64,000 nt of DNA from Treponema sp. UBA792 (GTDB taxonomy: Bacteria > Spirochaetota > Spirochaetia > Treponematales > Treponemataceae), in contig DBIW01000012.1 in the NCBI GenBank assembly GCA_002296965.1, positions 67,748 through 131,747 on the forward strand, written 5' to 3'. The notes beneath the pieces are model-generated. The model was not told the DNA's origin and ran no database searches. It worked only from the letters and a program-made list of their open reading frames with translations. Shown here piece after piece: positions 63,135 through 64,000 of the stretch. Position numbers and translations under genes: made by a program. How positions within the stretch are numbered: the first letter of the stretch is position 1; every line of letters starts with the position of its first letter.

Positions 63135-63162
63135 TTGACAAAGTGCTGGGGGGGGGTAAACT
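63135..63162 (+). promoter_or_regulatory. Phase-variable-type promoter with poly-G spacer
   Basis: A perfect TTGACA (63135-63140) and TAAACT (63157-63162) are separated by 16 bases, nine of which are a pure G run. Changing the run by one would give the optimal 17-base spacing. Transcription would start at about the ATG of the next gene. Confidence 0.65.
63148..63156 (+). repeat. Nine-guanine homopolymer tract
   Basis: Nine consecutive G, the longest single-base G run I noticed in the window. It forms the 3' part of the promoter spacer. Such tracts change length by slipped-strand mispairing. Confidence 0.85.
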
Positions 63163-63168
63163 CTTTCC

Positions 63169-64000
63169 ATGTCTTTCGGCAAGAGGGTTTTCTTTTTTTG
63201 CTTTTTTTTCTCTTCCGCTGTTTTGCAGGCTCAGGAAAAAAATCTCTTTGTGGAAAAAGTCAAAAACGCTTACGGATATTTTGGTTTTCCGGCGTGGTCT
63301 CCTGACGGCTCAATTTTTGCAGGAGTGCAGGAAGACAAGATTATTCTTTACGGCGCGGATGATTTTATGCCTAAAAAAATCTTTGAGCCTTTTTCCTCAG
63401 AAGACACAAACACATTTTTTGCTTCAATGGAATTCTCTAAAGACGGAAAAAAACTGCTTGCTGTAAGAAACCGCCGCTCAATAGCTTTGTATGACGTTGA
63501 CTCCGGAGCGGTTACTGACTTGATTTCATCGGATAAGAGTTCTGCGGAAACCGCTGTTTTTGGTGAAGAAGGATTTTCTATTGTTTTTCCTTATGACGGC
63601 AAAAATCTTTTTGAGTATTACAGGCTTCTTGCCTCGGACAGTTATCTTTTGAATAAAAAGCTCGACTTTAATAAAGAAATTCTCTTTTTGAGCAGGACAG
63701 ACGACTCAAAATGTCTGATTGTTTCAACCTCGGATTCTAAATTTCACCTTGTCGCAAATTCTGACGGCATTTATCAAAACATTGCTGAGTATTCATGGAA
63801 TGTCAATTCAGGTGTTTATCCGAAAATAAGTTCTGACGGCTCCGCCTTTTTGTTTTCCATGCTGCAGGACAAGCTTGTTGTCGCACATTTTAACGGTCTT
63901 GAAGAAAGCAAAGCTCCGAATCTTACAGAAATCATTGTTCCTGAAGGCTTAAGCGGAGATGCCTGTTTTTCTTCTGGCGGCAAGTATATTGTGCTTGGAA
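63169..64000 (+). CDS. Exported beta-propeller-like protein, partial, behind a poly-G promoter
   Basis: At least 277 codons are open to the window edge. A signal peptide (MSFGKRVFFFCFFFSSAVLQ, AQEKN) is followed by propeller-type repeats: PAWSPDGSIFAGVQ, MEFSKDGKKLLAVR, ISSDGSAFLFSM and FSSGGKYIVLG, like WD40/PD40 blades. No Shine-Dalgarno lies at normal distance; the G run is 12 bases upstream of the ATG. Base use is visibly more AT-rich (about 40 percent GC in samples) and richer in T-ending codons than the polyene genes beside it (about 50 percent), which may mean a different origin. Function unknown; envelope or surface location is likely. Confidence 0.7.
   Translation, partial: MSFGKRVFFFCFFFSSAVLQAQEKNLFVEKVKNAYGYFGFPAWSPDGSIFAGVQEDKIILYGADDFMPKKIFEPFSSEDTNTFFASMEFSKDGKKLLAVRNRRSIALYDVDSGAVTDLISSDKSSAETAVFGEEGFSIVFPYDGKNLFEYYRLLASDSYLLNKKLDFNKEILFLSRTDDSKCLIVSTSDSKFHLVANSDGIYQNIAEYSWNVNSGVYPKISSDGSAFLFSMLQDKLVVAHFNGLEESKAPNLTEIIVPEGLSGDACFSSGGKYIVLG

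Noticed and set aside
1..64000. CRISPR arrays, insertion sequences, prophage or integrase genes
   Set aside because: No regularly spaced repeats, transposase or integrase motifs, or flanking direct repeats were seen.

Overview
The window is a chromosomal segment of a spirochaete, almost certainly a gut or rumen Treponema. The evidence is the spirochaetal gene content (archaeal-type PheT, conserved treponemal proteins, the cNMP-binding protein - murB - cysS - ECF sigma order that I recall from T. pallidum around TP0089-TP0092), lipoproteins with loose lipoboxes, and plant-polysaccharide enzymes (GH9, GH31, CE2-type esterase) typical of herbivore-gut treponemes. I see no insertion sequences, prophage, CRISPR array or rRNA genes.

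Layout. 1-3.9 kb (minus): the classical tRNA-Thr, rpmG, tRNA-Trp, secE, nusG, rplK, rplA, rplJ, rplL, rpoB run. 4-17 kb: housekeeping and central metabolism (cysE, an ABC exporter, cytosolic GH9, htpG, fadD with a divergent TetR regulator, pyrF, ppdK). 17.2-19.9 kb (plus): methyltransferase, ketosynthase-like chain-length factor and PlsC-type acyltransferase. 19.9-33.6 kb: CE2 esterase, GH31, MATE exporter and thioesterase, Hsp20, a four-gene operon ending in an OppA-like binding protein, an esterase, purB. 33.6-44.5 kb: yhbY, PilZ protein, TPR protein, DUF192 protein, a double cNMP-domain regulator, murB, cysS, an ECF sigma/anti-sigma/transglutaminase-like operon, pyrH. 44.6-54.4 kb (minus): M16 protease, pyrE, unknown envelope proteins, then an MMPL exporter, LolA-like protein, hotdog thioesterase and LpxL-like acyltransferase. 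54.5-57.7 kb: carA and pheT. 58.5-63.0 kb (plus): DUF3261 lipoprotein, ketosynthase, dehydratase, ketoreductase, ketosynthase. The end holds a partial exported propeller-like gene behind a poly-G promoter.

The main find is that three separated blocks (17.2-19.9, 49.8-54.4 and 58.5-63.0 kb) together make up most of an aryl-polyene (APE) type II polyketide pathway: two active ketosynthases, a Cys-less chain-length factor, dehydratase, ketoreductase, methyltransferase, thioesterase, two acyltransferases, LolA-like carrier, MMPL exporter and DUF3261 lipoprotein. Gene order inside each block follows proteobacterial APE clusters, but carrier proteins, aryl-CoA/ACP ligase and aromatic ammonia lyase are not here, so the pathway is dispersed. 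Treponemes lack LPS, which makes the final lipid anchor of such a pigment an open question.

The second find is a nine-G tract lying exactly between a TTGACA -35 and a TAAACT -10 box in front of the last gene, the layout of a phase-variable promoter. Several promoters also sit so close to their start codons (carA, the DUF3261 gene, the last gene) that near-leaderless mRNAs are likely. All functional calls rest on reading motifs by eye; no database search was run.
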